This document shows, piece after piece, positions 1 through 12,819 of a stretch of 64,000 nt of DNA; position 1 is the stretch's first letter; each line of letters begins with the position of its first letter. Both the position numbers and the translations under genes were made by a program. The notes under the pieces were generated by a model. The model worked only from the letters and a program-made list of their open reading frames with translations, was not told the DNA's origin and made no database searches. Origin of the DNA: Bacteroidia bacterium (GTDB lineage: Bacteria > Bacteroidota > Bacteroidia > UKL13-3). Where the stretch lies: contig JAGPCK010000003.1 of assembly GCA_018058135.1 (NCBI GenBank), forward strand, positions 1 through 64,000, read 5' to 3'.

Positions 1-8
1 CAAATAAA

Positions 9-33
9 GTTCTTTGAAGTAATGAAATAGCGG
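9..33 (+). promoter_or_regulatory. boxA-like element and left arm of the 16S processing stem
   Basis: The sequence GTTCTTTGAA at 9-18 resembles a boxA antitermination element. Related copies follow at 1662-1671 (GTTCTTTGAT) and 1936-1945 (GTTCTTTGAC). Bases 14-32 are complementary to 1635-1655 apart from a two-base bulge, so 16S rRNA would be looped out of a duplex. Such duplexes are the usual RNase III target in rRNA precursors. The pairing is seen directly; the enzyme and antitermination roles are inferred. Confidence 0.6.
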
Positions 34-90
34 ACCTTTTGGAAATTCCAAGAGAAAAAATAAATCTGAGTTTCAAATCAAAATCTTTTA

Positions 91-1615
<1,525 letters not shown>

Positions 1616-1634
1616 AGAGTCAGATTTATCAGTT

Positions 1635-1671
1635 CGCTATTTCATTTCACTTCAATTTTTTGTTCTTTGAT
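1635..1671 (+). promoter_or_regulatory. Right arm of the 16S processing stem plus second boxA-like site
   Basis: Bases 1635-1655 pair with 14-32 upstream of 16S, allowing one two-base bulge. They are followed at 1662-1671 by GTTCTTTGAT, a second boxA-like element in the 16S-tRNA spacer. The pairing is directly visible; the processing function is inferred from rRNA operon biology. Confidence 0.55.
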
Positions 1672-1746
1672 CACTTTTATTGCTTAATACCAATAACGTA
1701 AACATCAGAGGGGCATCTTCTCTGAGTTTCGTAGATTAATTTACAT

Positions 1747-1820
1747 AGTCTCGTAGCTCAGTTGGTTAGAGCGCTACACTGATAATGTAGAGGTCCCCAG
1801 TTCAAATCTGGGCGGGACTA
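1747..1820 (+). tRNA. tRNA-Ile (GAT)
   Basis: A 74-nt cloverleaf can be folded by eye. Acceptor AGTCTCG pairs with CGGGACT (one G-U), followed by discriminator A. The D-arm is TAGCTCAGTTGGTTAGAGC, the anticodon stem CTACA/TGTAG holds GAT, and the T-loop is TTCAAAT. CCA is not encoded. It sits in the 16S-23S spacer, the usual place for tRNA-Ile in bacterial rRNA operons. Confidence 0.97.
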
Positions 1821-1837
1821 CAATCATATCCGTTATT

Positions 1838-1914
1838 GGGGAATTAGCTCAGCTGGCTAGAGCACCTGCCTTGCACGCAGGGGGTCAACGGTTCGAATCC
1901 GTTATTCTCCACCA
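1838..1914 (+). tRNA. tRNA-Ala (TGC)
   Basis: Acceptor GGGGAAT pairs with ATTCTCC. The anticodon stem CCTGC/GCAGG holds TGC, the T-loop is TTCGAAT, and discriminator A is followed by an encoded CCA at 1912-1914. It lies 17 nt after tRNA-Ile, giving the classical Ile-Ala spacer pair. The encoded CCA contrasts with the neighbouring tRNA-Ile, which lacks it. Confidence 0.97.
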
Positions 1915-1935
1915 GTCAATTAAGCAATTGACAAA

Positions 1936-1967
1936 GTTCTTTGACATATTGAAAGAAAACACAAGAG
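1936..1967 (+). promoter_or_regulatory. Third boxA-like site and left arm of the 23S processing stem
   Basis: GTTCTTTGAC at 1936-1945 repeats the boxA-like motif. Bases 1941-1967 (27 nt) are fully complementary to 4798-4827 except for a three-base bulge on the 3' side. This long duplex would close off 23S rRNA and is the expected RNase III substrate. Confidence 0.6.
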
Positions 1968-2005
1968 TAACAAGAGTACACACAAAAGAGTACTTCCTGA
2001 ATTAC

Positions 2006-4781
<2,776 letters not shown>

Positions 4782-4797
4782 ATTTTATATTCAGTAT

Positions 4798-4827
4798 CTC
4801 TTGTGTTTTCTTTCAATAATATGTCAA
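4798..4827 (+). promoter_or_regulatory. Right arm of the 23S processing stem
   Basis: The 30-nt segment CTCTTGTGTTTTCTTTCAAT followed by AATATGTCAA is the reverse complement of 1941-1967 with an extra three-base bulge. It lies between 23S and 5S. The complementarity is directly visible. Confidence 0.65.
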
Positions 4828-4846
4828 TGAACTTATTAAGAGTTTT

Positions 4847-4956
<110 letters not shown>

Positions 4957-4962
4957 ATATTT

Positions 4963-4990
4963 AAAAAGCCCCCGTAAAGGGGCTTTTTTA
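4963..4990. terminator. Bidirectional rho-independent terminator of the rRNA operon
   Basis: The hairpin AAAAAGCCCC-CGTAAA-GGGGCTTTTTT is directly after 5S rRNA and touches the stop codon of the convergent cytochrome b5-like gene. T-runs on both sides suit termination of both transcripts. Confidence 0.85.
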
Positions 4991-5218
4991 TTTTACAAGA
5001 ATCCCAATTATTTCAAATCTTTCGAATACTTTTTCTGAATGCGGGGCATTAGGAAGTTCATCTGTTAAGTCTTGACCAGCCCAATGTTCGTAATGCTTGC
5101 CATTTTTCCATAACCGGCTTTGAGTGACATCATAAATGATCCCTTTATATGCAATCCAAATCTCTTCTTTATCATATCCGTTTCTAAGGGATAGTTGGTT
5201 CTTCGTATATTTTTCCAA
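4988..5218 (-). CDS. Small cytochrome b5-like heme/steroid-binding protein
   Basis: This 76-residue protein carries the compact cytochrome b5-like fold. Signs are IAYKGIIYDVTQS, then LWKNGKHYEHWAGQDLT, then the second histidine in NAPHSEKVFERF. It lacks the classical HPGG and resembles the short bacterial predicted heme/steroid-binding proteins (COG4892 type), in which conserved His residues are the likely axial ligands. The only usable start is TTG, 4 nt after the asd stop, and an in-frame TAG lies a little upstream, so translation is probably coupled to asd. There is no signal peptide, so it is probably cytoplasmic. The partner redox protein is unknown. Confidence 0.72.
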   Translation of the reverse strand: MEKYTKNQLSLRNGYDKEEIWIAYKGIIYDVTQSRLWKNGKHYEHWAGQDLTDELPNAPHSEKVFERFEIIGILVK

Positions 5219-5222
5219 AGTA

Positions 5223-6209
5223 TTACAGGATTTTTTTAGCTATATATTCTGCTATTTGTATAGCATTGGTAGCAGCTCCCTTTCGGAGATTATCTGCAAC
5301 AATCCACATGTTTAATCCATTCTGAATTGACTCATCAATTCTAACTCTGCCAACTAATACATAATCTTTATCCTTTGATAGTAGTGGCATAGGATAAATC
5401 TGGTTTGCTATATCATCCAAAAGTACTACACCAGGTGTGTCAGAAATCAAGGACTTGATATTATCTATAGTAAACGACTTTTCAGTTTGAATATTAACAG
5501 ATTCAGAATGCCCCCCAACAACAGGAATTCTTACACAAGTTGATGTTATTTGAATATCCTTGCTGTTTAATATTTTTCTAGTTTCGTTAACCATTTTCAT
5601 TTCCTCTTTGGTATATCCATTTTCCAAAAAGGCATCTATTTGTGGTATACAATTTTTGTCAATAGGATATTTATAGGCCATATCACCGGAAATTCCATTT
5701 CGTTCATTTTCCATCTGATTTACCGCTTTTACTCCAGTTCCTGTTATGGATTGGTAAGTTGACACTACAATTCGTTGAATTTTGTATAAGTCATGTATTG
5801 GTGCAAGTACCATTACCATTTGTATGGTTGAGCAATTTGGGTTGGCAATAATTTTATCTTGCACTGTAAGTGTTGAAGCATTTATTTCCGGAACTATTAA
5901 TTTGTGGTCGGGGTGCATTCTCCAAGCCGAAGAATTGTCAATAACGAATGTGCCAACTTGAGCGAACAAGGGTGCAAATTCTATTGAGACACTTGAACCC
6001 GCAGAAAAAATTGCAATATCCGGTTTAAGTAGAATAGCCTCTTCAATACTTTTGATTATAAATTCTTTCCCTTTGAATGTGATGAGTTTTCCTACAGATT
6101 TATTTGATGCTACAGGTATGAGTTCAGAAACATTGAAATTTCGTTCTTCAAGTACTTTTAACATTGTTGAACCAACAAGTCCTGTAACTCCAATTATTGC
6201 TATTTTCAT
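5223..6209 (-). CDS. asd: Aspartate-semialdehyde dehydrogenase
   Basis: It catalyses NADPH-dependent reduction of aspartyl phosphate to aspartate semialdehyde, the branch point to lysine/diaminopimelate, threonine and methionine. The N-terminal GVTGLVGS loop (residues 7-14) binds NADP. NPNCST places the catalytic Cys at 126, and VGGHSES places the active-site His at about 234. The 328-aa length is normal for the bacterial enzyme. The ATG start is 53 nt from the divergent secreted-protein gene, so promoters of both must lie in that short interval. The small b5-like gene follows in the same direction. Confidence 0.96.
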   Translation of the reverse strand: MKIAIIGVTGLVGSTMLKVLEERNFNVSELIPVASNKSVGKLITFKGKEFIIKSIEEAILLKPDIAIFSAGSSVSIEFAPLFAQVGTFVIDNSSAWRMHPDHKLIVPEINASTLTVQDKIIANPNCSTIQMVMVLAPIHDLYKIQRIVVSTYQSITGTGVKAVNQMENERNGISGDMAYKYPIDKNCIPQIDAFLENGYTKEEMKMVNETRKILNSKDIQITSTCVRIPVVGGHSESVNIQTEKSFTIDNIKSLISDTPGVVLLDDIANQIYPMPLLSKDKDYVLVGRVRIDESIQNGLNMWIVADNLRKGAATNAIQIAEYIAKKIL

Positions 6210-6262
6210 TATTTTACGATAAATTTATGCGAAGATATTTTTTTCGTACTATATTCATTGCG

Positions 6263-9200
6263 ATGAAGTTTATTAATCTCATACTGGCTGTTTTGTTATC
6301 GCTAGGGGCTCTAGCACAGGTTCAAGACAATTTCGATGACGGTGATTTTGTTAATTTTCCTTCATGGGTTGGTAATACTGACTCATTTGTGGTTATTTCA
6401 GGGCAATTAAGGTTGAATGCTTTGGGGGCTGGTAAATCTTATTTAAGTACAGCAACGAACCATAATTTAAGCCACGAATGGAGGATGGACTGTAGGTTTG
6501 ATTTTAGTCCCAGCAACCAAAATTTTTCCAGAATTTACTTAGTAAGCAGTCAGAGTGATTTATCATCAGCATTAAATGGGTATTATATTCAGCTTGGTGG
6601 CAGTACAGGGAATACGGATTCTATTTCCTTGTACAGACAGGACGGATTACAACGTACGAGATTAATAGCAGGAAGGCCAGGAACAGTTTCTAAGAATCAG
6701 AATTTTGTAAGTATAAGGGTTGTTAAGGATTCTGTAAGCGGATGGCAACTCTTTTCAGATACAACGGGTGGTGTAAACTTTAATTTGGAAGGCAGCGTAA
6801 TCGATTCTAATTATAAGGTATTTGCACACGCAGGGGTGTATTGCCAATATACAAGTGGCAACAAGACGAATTTTTATTTTGATAACTTTTACTCAGGCCC
6901 TATTATAATTGACCAAACAGCTCCGGTTGTTGATTCATTTGCTATATTGAGTAGTACTTCACTTTTACTTCGATTTAACGAAGTGGTAGATTTAATATCC
7001 TCTCAAACTGTCTCAAACTATATTTTAAATGGGGGAATACAACCTGTAAGTGTGGTTAGGCAATCGGATGAAAGAACGGTATTGATAACCTTTTCTACTC
7101 CTTTTGTGTCAGGGCTGTCTAGGACTTTAGTTTGTGACGGGGTTGAAGATTTATCTGGCAATCCTATTGTAAACTATGTAAAACAGTTTCTCTACTTTGT
7201 TCCTACCTACAGAGATATTGTAATCAATGAGATATTCCCAGACCCCAGTCCTGTTGTGGGATTACCAGCGTTTGAATTTGTTGAGTTATATAACAGAAGC
7301 GCTACAGATATAAACATTAAGGGTTGGTATTTTAGCGATGGTACGACTATAGCAACTTTACCTGATTTTATTCTGAGAGCAGATAGTCATCTAACTATTT
7401 GTCCTACAGGTGGAATAGCAGATTATTCAATATTGGGTCGAGTGCTTGGTGTAACATCATTTCCAAGTTTGAATAATGCAGGGGATAAGCTTGTTTTGAA
7501 GGCTGCTTCTGGAAATATAATTGATGAAGTGAACTATTCTGATGTTTGGTATCGCGATGAGTTGAAAAGGGGAGGAGGCTGGACATTAGAACAGAAGAAC
7601 CCCAATCACCCTTGTTCAGGCTCAGGTAACTGGATTGCATCCTCAGATATAAGCGGTGGTACACCAGGGAAAAGAAATAGCGTATACACCATTGTTGCTG
7701 ACAATACTCCTCCATCTGTTATCAATAAATTATATCAAATAGGTAATGGTTTTCTGCTGGTTTTTGATGAACAGGTTGATTCGGTCTCATTTTCAATGAG
7801 TGTTTTTATATTAGATAACGGTGTTAATGTATTGTCAAAAGTATTAAAAGGTGATTCTGTGTTTCTTCAACTTTCAGCAAATTTGGTTTCGAATGTTACT
7901 TATACTTTTAGAATATCAGGTGTGAAAGATTGTTGGGGTAATGTATTAAGTAATTTTTCTTTCAATTATGTTCATGTAGTTCCGGTTGCAGCTTCAATAT
8001 ATGGTGTGCTGATAACAGAGATATTGGCAGATGAAAATCCGGTTGTGGGCTTACCTGAGGCCGAATATATAGAGTTGTATAACAATACAGGTAAGTCAGT
8101 TGATCTTACTAACTGGAGCATTTCTGACATCTCGGGCTCCGGTAAGTTACCTTCTTACATTCTTGATTCAGGGGAGTATGTGATTTTGTGCAATAATTCT
8201 GCAGTTGCTAAGTTTAGCGGGTATTCCAATGTTTTAGGTGTTTCTTCATTTCCATCTTTGTCGAATGACGGAGAGCTTTTGGTGTTAAAAAATAGCAACG
8301 GAAATACAATTCATTTTCTTAACTATAATAGCAGTTGGCATACAGATAATCTGAAGAAGAATGGTGGCTGGAGTTTGGAGATGGCCGATTTAAAGAACTA
8401 CTGTACCGTAGATAATAACTGGAGGAGTTCGTTAGATGTAAAGGGTGGAACGCCCGGAAGTGCCAATTCCTTGAATGGGAATTATCCTGATACTAAGAAA
8501 CCGGAAGTTGTCAATTCATTTATTGCAGATTCAGTTCATGTGGTATTGGTTTTTTCAGAAGCAATAGATAGTATTTCAGCTTCGAAGTTAACGCAATATG
8601 TATGTGCAGATTTGCCTTCTCCGGTTGAGGCATCAGCATTTGCAAGTGACTTTACGTCTTTCAAACTCCGTTACCCTCTACCTTTTTCAACAGGAATTAT
8701 CTACGAACTTTCGTTTGATAGTATAACCGATTGTGCAGGGAACATCATTTCTGCCAAAGGAAATAGAGTTAAATTTGGTGTTACTTCTGATGCAGATAGT
8801 GGGGATATAATTATTAATGAAGTGCTTTTTAATCCACGCTCAGGCGGATATGATTACGTTGAACTGTACAATAGGACAAATAAAGTTATTGACCTAAACA
8901 GGTTAATGCTTGCTAATGTAGATAATCAGCATCAGATTAAAGATTTTTATGGTATAGGAAACACACCTCTTCTCATTTTCCCAAAAGAACAGATTGCGCT
9001 TACTGAAAATGTGAAAAATATCCGAGCTAACTATTATTCCGCTTATCCTGAGCGGATTTTGCAGGTTAATACCTTGCCTGGTATGTCTGACGATGAAGGT
9101 ACTATACTTATTATGGATTCAATTGGTAAACGTTTGGATCAATTGGATTATTCAGTTGAGTGGCATCATCCGCAAGTAGATAATAAAGATGGTGTAAGTT

Positions 9201-9637
9201 TAGAACGAATCAGTTATGAATTACCTACGCAGGATAAAAATAATTGGACCTCTGCAGCTGCTACAGCAGGATACGGAACCCCGGGGCAGGTGAATTCTCA
9301 ATTTAATACGTTGAATTCGAATGATAGAACAATTCATCTTCTAAAAGACGTTTTTTCCCCGGATGGAGATGGTTATGATGATGAATTATTAATTCAGTAC
9401 AACATGGGAGAAACTGGTTACATCTGCTCATTTTCAGTATTTACATCACAAGGCAACCTCGTGAAGAAGGTTTTAAACAATGAATTGCTTGGTTCGAGCG
9501 GGCAACTGAAATGGCGGGGAGAGACGACCCAATCAGCTATTTCACCTCCGGGCATCTATGTGCTTGTTTTTGAGTTACAACACCCATCAGGCCAGCTAAA
9601 GCAGATACGAAAAACGGCCGTACTTGCTGTAAAGTAG
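6263..9637 (+). CDS. Large secreted protein with three lamin-tail domains and a C-terminal FlgD-like/T9SS tail
   Basis: I start at the ATG opening MKFINLILAVLLSLGALAQ, a good signal peptide, rather than 22 codons upstream where the frame overlaps asd. The 1124-aa protein has a laminin-G/ConA-like N-terminal part (about 20-210). Bacterial Ig-like blocks (beginning TAPVVDSF) then alternate with three lamin-tail domains at about 317-430, 580-695 and 848-960, each starting I-N-E/T-E and containing VELYN or IELYN. The C-terminus (about 1030-1124) has SPDGDGYDDE and a FlgD-like Ig ending, typical of Bacteroidota T9SS-exported surface proteins. The ligand is unknown. It is convergent with the esterase, with 4 nt between the stops. 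Confidence 0.85.
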   Translation: MKFINLILAVLLSLGALAQVQDNFDDGDFVNFPSWVGNTDSFVVISGQLRLNALGAGKSYLSTATNHNLSHEWRMDCRFDFSPSNQNFSRIYLVSSQSDLSSALNGYYIQLGGSTGNTDSISLYRQDGLQRTRLIAGRPGTVSKNQNFVSIRVVKDSVSGWQLFSDTTGGVNFNLEGSVIDSNYKVFAHAGVYCQYTSGNKTNFYFDNFYSGPIIIDQTAPVVDSFAILSSTSLLLRFNEVVDLISSQTVSNYILNGGIQPVSVVRQSDERTVLITFSTPFVSGLSRTLVCDGVEDLSGNPIVNYVKQFLYFVPTYRDIVINEIFPDPSPVVGLPAFEFVELYNRSATDINIKGWYFSDGTTIATLPDFILRADSHLTICPTGGIADYSILGRVLGVTSFPSLNNAGDKLVLKAASGNIIDEVNYSDVWYRDELKRGGGWTLEQKNPNHPCSGSGNWIASSDISGGTPGKRNSVYTIVADNTPPSVINKLYQIGNGFLLVFDEQVDSVSFSMSVFILDNGVNVLSKVLKGDSVFLQLSANLVSNVTYTFRISGVKDCWGNVLSNFSFNYVHVVPVAASIYGVLITEILADENPVVGLPEAEYIELYNNTGKSVDLTNWSISDISGSGKLPSYILDSGEYVILCNNSAVAKFSGYSNVLGVSSFPSLSNDGELLVLKNSNGNTIHFLNYNSSWHTDNLKKNGGWSLEMADLKNYCTVDNNWRSSLDVKGGTPGSANSLNGNYPDTKKPEVVNSFIADSVHVVLVFSEAIDSISASKLTQYVCADLPSPVEASAFASDFTSFKLRYPLPFSTGIIYELSFDSITDCAGNIISAKGNRVKFGVTSDADSGDIIINEVLFNPRSGGYDYVELYNRTNKVIDLNRLMLANVDNQHQIKDFYGIGNTPLLIFPKEQIALTENVKNIRANYYSAYPERILQVNTLPGMSDDEGTILIMDSIGKRLDQLDYSVEWHHPQVDNKDGVSLERISYELPTQDKNNWTSAAATAGYGTPGQVNSQFNTLNSNDRTIHLLKDVFSPDGDGYDDELLIQYNMGETGYICSFSVFTSQGNLVKKVLNNELLGSSGQLKWRGETTQSAISPPGIYVLVFELQHPSGQLKQIRKTAVLAVK

Positions 9638-9641
9638 AGGT

Positions 9642-10646
9642 TTACTTGCAATCAGGTTTTAGCATTTCATGACTACGTGTATTACATGCACCACACATGA
9701 TACTTTTAAGAAAACATGCAGTACGATTCATAAGGTAAATATCATCATATACCATATGTGGTCCTTTGGGGTCTGTATTTAACTCATTACATATTTTCAG
9801 AGCATTTAATCTTTTTGTTAGACTTAATGAGCCATGAATGATTGGGTATTCTACCGGTGCATAACAACTACAAAATCGACCAATGTAATAAGGAACAATT
9901 TCATCTTTTCCTCCATGGAATGAGATAACAGGTATTCTATCATCTTCTTCTATAAACAAATCAGACAGCAGAGCCCCCCACATATTTACCACTCCTTTTA
10001 TAGTGTATTTGTTTTTAAGTGTATTTGTTGAAGAATCAATCCCCCCTAATTTTTTCTCTTGCTTTTCAAGCCTTTGGTTTATTTCATCCTGTGTGCAGAA
10101 TGTTGCATGTAATGCTGATGCAGCACCGGCTGATGAGCCCCCCACAAAAATCCATGCTGTATCAATTCCATAAGTAGCGGCATTTGCAACGGTATATCTT
10201 AATGCTGCGCGAGTATCTTGTATTGCTCTATAAACAGCATCTTTCAATAAATCAACATTACCATTGCAATCGGTCCCTCTGTACCAACCAATGCGATAAT
10301 CTATTGATGCGGCTACAAAACCCTTTGAGGCTAATAACATACACTGCTTGTGCATTAACTGGCGTGTACCAGCACTAAAGCCACCTGGGAAAACCAGAAG
10401 AACCAGTGGCCTTTTTTTGAAATTATCAACTTCAGCTGAAGGGTAAAAGTAATCCACCCGAAGTGTGTCTGTTTCACCTTTCCAGTTTCTGGCTGTACCA
10501 TATATTACACCTAATGAAGACGAAATTTCTTTTGCCTTAAAATACGTTGCGTTGGTGAATCGTTTGTCAGAGCAATAATCCTGCTGCGCGAGTGTAGCGA
10601 GTGAAAGAAATAATAGTGATAACAATAAAGTGGTTCTAGCTTTCAT
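9642..10646 (-). CDS. Secreted alpha/beta-hydrolase (carboxylesterase-like)
   Basis: The 334-aa protein begins with a cleavable signal peptide (MKARTTLLLSLLFLSLATLA, cleaved before QQD). VFPGGFSAG at about 85-93 is an oxyanion-hole element. GGSSAG at 169-174 is the nucleophile elbow with Ser172. GGKDEIVPY near 244-252 probably supplies the catalytic Asp. The C-terminal His is not obvious among several candidates. It has many cysteines (for example CNGN, CSC, CGAC), consistent with an exported protein. The substrate cannot be deduced. It lies 11 nt downstream of the persulfide dioxygenase-like gene on the same strand, so they may be co-transcribed. Confidence 0.8.
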   Translation of the reverse strand: MKARTTLLLSLLFLSLATLAQQDYCSDKRFTNATYFKAKEISSSLGVIYGTARNWKGETDTLRVDYFYPSAEVDNFKKRPLVLLVFPGGFSAGTRQLMHKQCMLLASKGFVAASIDYRIGWYRGTDCNGNVDLLKDAVYRAIQDTRAALRYTVANAATYGIDTAWIFVGGSSAGAASALHATFCTQDEINQRLEKQEKKLGGIDSSTNTLKNKYTIKGVVNMWGALLSDLFIEEDDRIPVISFHGGKDEIVPYYIGRFCSCYAPVEYPIIHGSLSLTKRLNALKICNELNTDPKGPHMVYDDIYLMNRTACFLKSIMCGACNTRSHEMLKPDCK

Positions 10647-10657
10647 ATATATGGTAA

Positions 10658-12043
10658 TTAACCGTTTTGAGCTTTAGATACAGGCAAGTCAGTATCAATA
10701 ATTTTTGAGTATCCTCCGTAAACATTTTTAATATTTTGAAATCCTTTTGCTTTTAAAAGTGATGATGCAATCATTGACCGATACCCTCCAGCGCAATGAA
10801 TGTAATAAGTGTCATTCTTGGATAGGGTATTTAATTTCTCAGGTAATTCCTGTAAAGATGCGAGTTGCGCTCCTTCTATATGGCCGGAGTCAAATTCATT
10901 GGGTTTGCGTACATCCAATACTTTAATGTCATCATGCTTATAATCGAGAGAGAATTCATACGGGTCGATAGAGATAATCATGTCGATTCTTTTGCCCGCA
11001 TCACGCCATGCATCAAAACCACCTTTTAATATTCCCAATACGTTGTCGAAACCAACTCTAGCCAACCGTGTAACAGACTCAATTTCTTTACCCGGTTGGG
11101 TTACCAAAAGAACCGGTGTTGAAATATCCAGCAGCGTTGCCGCCCAAATTGCATATTGGCCATTAAGGCCGAAGTTAAGTGATCCCGGAATGAAGCCATT
11201 CTCAAATTCATCAGGAATTCGGGTATCAATTATTACGGTTTGTTTTGATGTAGCTTCGATAAATTCATTTACAGTGAGTTCTTTTACTGCTGAATTAATG
11301 AGTTCATCAATGGGTATGTATCCGTTTTTGTTAAGTGAAGCATCTTTGAAAAAATATTTTGGTGCAGGTTGAATGCCTGCAGTTACTTCATTAATGAACG
11401 CCTCTTTTGCCATGGGCTGTAAGGCATAGTTATTTTGTTTCTGTTCTCCGATGGTAGAGAATGTTTCTTTGCCAATGTTTTTACCACAGGCAGAACCTGC
11501 ACCGTGGGCGGGGTATACCAATACATCATCGGGAAGTGTCATAAGTTTATTACGAAGTGAATCGTACATCAAACCCGCCAGTTCTTCTTTAGTCATAACA
11601 CCATCAAGTAAATCGGGCCGGCCCACATCTCCGACAAAAAGGGTATCTCCTGTAAATACCGCAGTTGATCTGCCTTGTTCATCTATAGCCAGAAAACAAC
11701 TTGATTCAGGTGTGTGCCCCGGTGTATGCAATATTTTTATTTTTGCATTTCCCAGTTTTAACTCTTCTCCATCCCTCGCAACATGCACACTATAACTTGT
11801 TTTAGTTGTGGGACCGTACACAATTTTCGCCTCTGTTTTAGAGGCCAAATCAATATGTCCTGAAACAAAATCAGCATGAAAGTGAGTTTCGAAAATGTAT
11901 TTTATACGGGCATTTCTGGAGGAAGCGAGTTCCATGTACTCCTGATAATCTCTTAGCGGGTCAATGATTGCAGCTTCTCCGTCAGCTTCTATATAATAAG
12001 CTGCTTGGGCAAGGCAGCTTGTGTAAAGTTGTTGAATATACAT
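10658..12043 (-). CDS. Metallo-beta-lactamase-fold persulfide dioxygenase fused to two rhodanese domains
   Basis: The N-terminal MBL domain (1-215) carries HFHADFVSGH (His54, His56, Asp58, His63), HTPGH (His110), Asp133 and His180. This is the mononuclear-iron ETHE1-like pattern. Two rhodanese modules follow: residues 255-350, where the active Cys position is replaced (VTQPGKE near 314-320), and 370-460, with intact HCAGGYRS (Cys417). The CstB/BlrB-like architecture suggests oxidation of protein- or glutathione-bound persulfide to sulfite plus sulfur transfer. No signal peptide is present, so it is cytoplasmic. It lies 31 nt downstream of tsaB. A sulfite-type exporter is encoded about 2 kb away. 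Confidence 0.88.
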   Translation of the reverse strand: MYIQQLYTSCLAQAAYYIEADGEAAIIDPLRDYQEYMELASSRNARIKYIFETHFHADFVSGHIDLASKTEAKIVYGPTTKTSYSVHVARDGEELKLGNAKIKILHTPGHTPESSCFLAIDEQGRSTAVFTGDTLFVGDVGRPDLLDGVMTKEELAGLMYDSLRNKLMTLPDDVLVYPAHGAGSACGKNIGKETFSTIGEQKQNNYALQPMAKEAFINEVTAGIQPAPKYFFKDASLNKNGYIPIDELINSAVKELTVNEFIEATSKQTVIIDTRIPDEFENGFIPGSLNFGLNGQYAIWAATLLDISTPVLLVTQPGKEIESVTRLARVGFDNVLGILKGGFDAWRDAGKRIDMIISIDPYEFSLDYKHDDIKVLDVRKPNEFDSGHIEGAQLASLQELPEKLNTLSKNDTYYIHCAGGYRSMIASSLLKAKGFQNIKNVYGGYSKIIDTDLPVSKAQNG

Positions 12044-12074
12044 GGATAAAGTATCTTGAATAATTACAAATGTA

Positions 12075-12749
12075 TCAAGCTTTAGCCGTAGTAAAAAAAT
12101 CTTTCAGGTAAAATGGCTCAAATGCTGAAGTGTTCTCCACCTGTTTTTGTTCAAATTTTGATTTAGCAAGTTCGGCCATATGAGCCGCTCTCAGCACAAA
12201 GTCAGGGAAATAGTTTGCCTTGTTGAAGAGTTGTTCGAATGCCACCATTTTGCCTGCACCATTTCCGATAAATGCAGTTGTTTCGTTTTTAAGTTCTTCA
12301 AAAGAGTTCTCACTCAATATTTCCGCACGCGCAGGGTACATACTTTTCATGTTCGGGTCAAATACTTGAGTGTATACCTCCATTCTTTTGGCATCGATCA
12401 TGGGGCAAATGAAGCCGGAGTTGAAGCCATACTCCATTCTGAATCCATTGGCCATTGCATCCAATGTTCCCACCCCAATTAAAGGGAGGTTGAGTGCATA
12501 ACAAAGACCTTTTGCCGTGGAAGCGCCAACCCTCAAACCTGTATATGACCCAGGACCCATACTTACGCAAATGGCATCCAAATCTTTCATATAGATATGG
12601 TTGTCTTTTAATAATTCATTAATTAGCCCGGTTAATGCTGCAGCATGAACGTTTTTTTCTCTTCTTTCGAGGTAAGTCGTTTTGCTTTCGTTGAACAAGG
12701 CAACTGAGCAAAGTTCTCCAGAGGTTTCAATAGCTAAAAGTATTGCCAT
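12075..12749 (-). CDS. tsaB: tRNA threonylcarbamoyladenosine biosynthesis protein TsaB
   Basis: TsaB is the ASKHA-fold partner of TsaD in making the universal t6A37 modification of ANN-decoding tRNAs. The N-terminus ILLAIETSGELCSVAL and the signature MGPGSYTGLRVG (about residues 68-79), followed by STAKGLCYALNLPLIGV, are diagnostic. The 224-aa length matches the family. The ATG start is well placed. It is divergent from the lipoprotein gene with 70 nt between start codons, and heads a short minus-strand group with the persulfide dioxygenase and esterase. Confidence 0.95.
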   Translation of the reverse strand: MAILLAIETSGELCSVALFNESKTTYLERREKNVHAAALTGLINELLKDNHIYMKDLDAICVSMGPGSYTGLRVGASTAKGLCYALNLPLIGVGTLDAMANGFRMEYGFNSGFICPMIDAKRMEVYTQVFDPNMKSMYPARAEILSENSFEELKNETTAFIGNGAGKMVAFEQLFNKANYFPDFVLRAAHMAELAKSKFEQKQVENTSAFEPFYLKDFFTTAKA

Positions 12750-12756
12750 ATGCCTT

Positions 12757-12764
12757 CAAAAATA
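12757..12764 (-). promoter_or_regulatory. Possible -7 promoter box for tsaB
   Basis: On the minus strand this reads TATTTTTG, a perfect match to the Bacteroidota -7 consensus TAnnTTTG, eight bases from the tsaB start. I do not see a convincing TTTG -33 element at the usual spacing, so this is tentative. Confidence 0.35.
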
Positions 12765-12819
12765 CAAAAGCTATTGTGTATTTGATTTTATTTTCGAAAT
12801 TGCGACAAAAGCAAAATAC

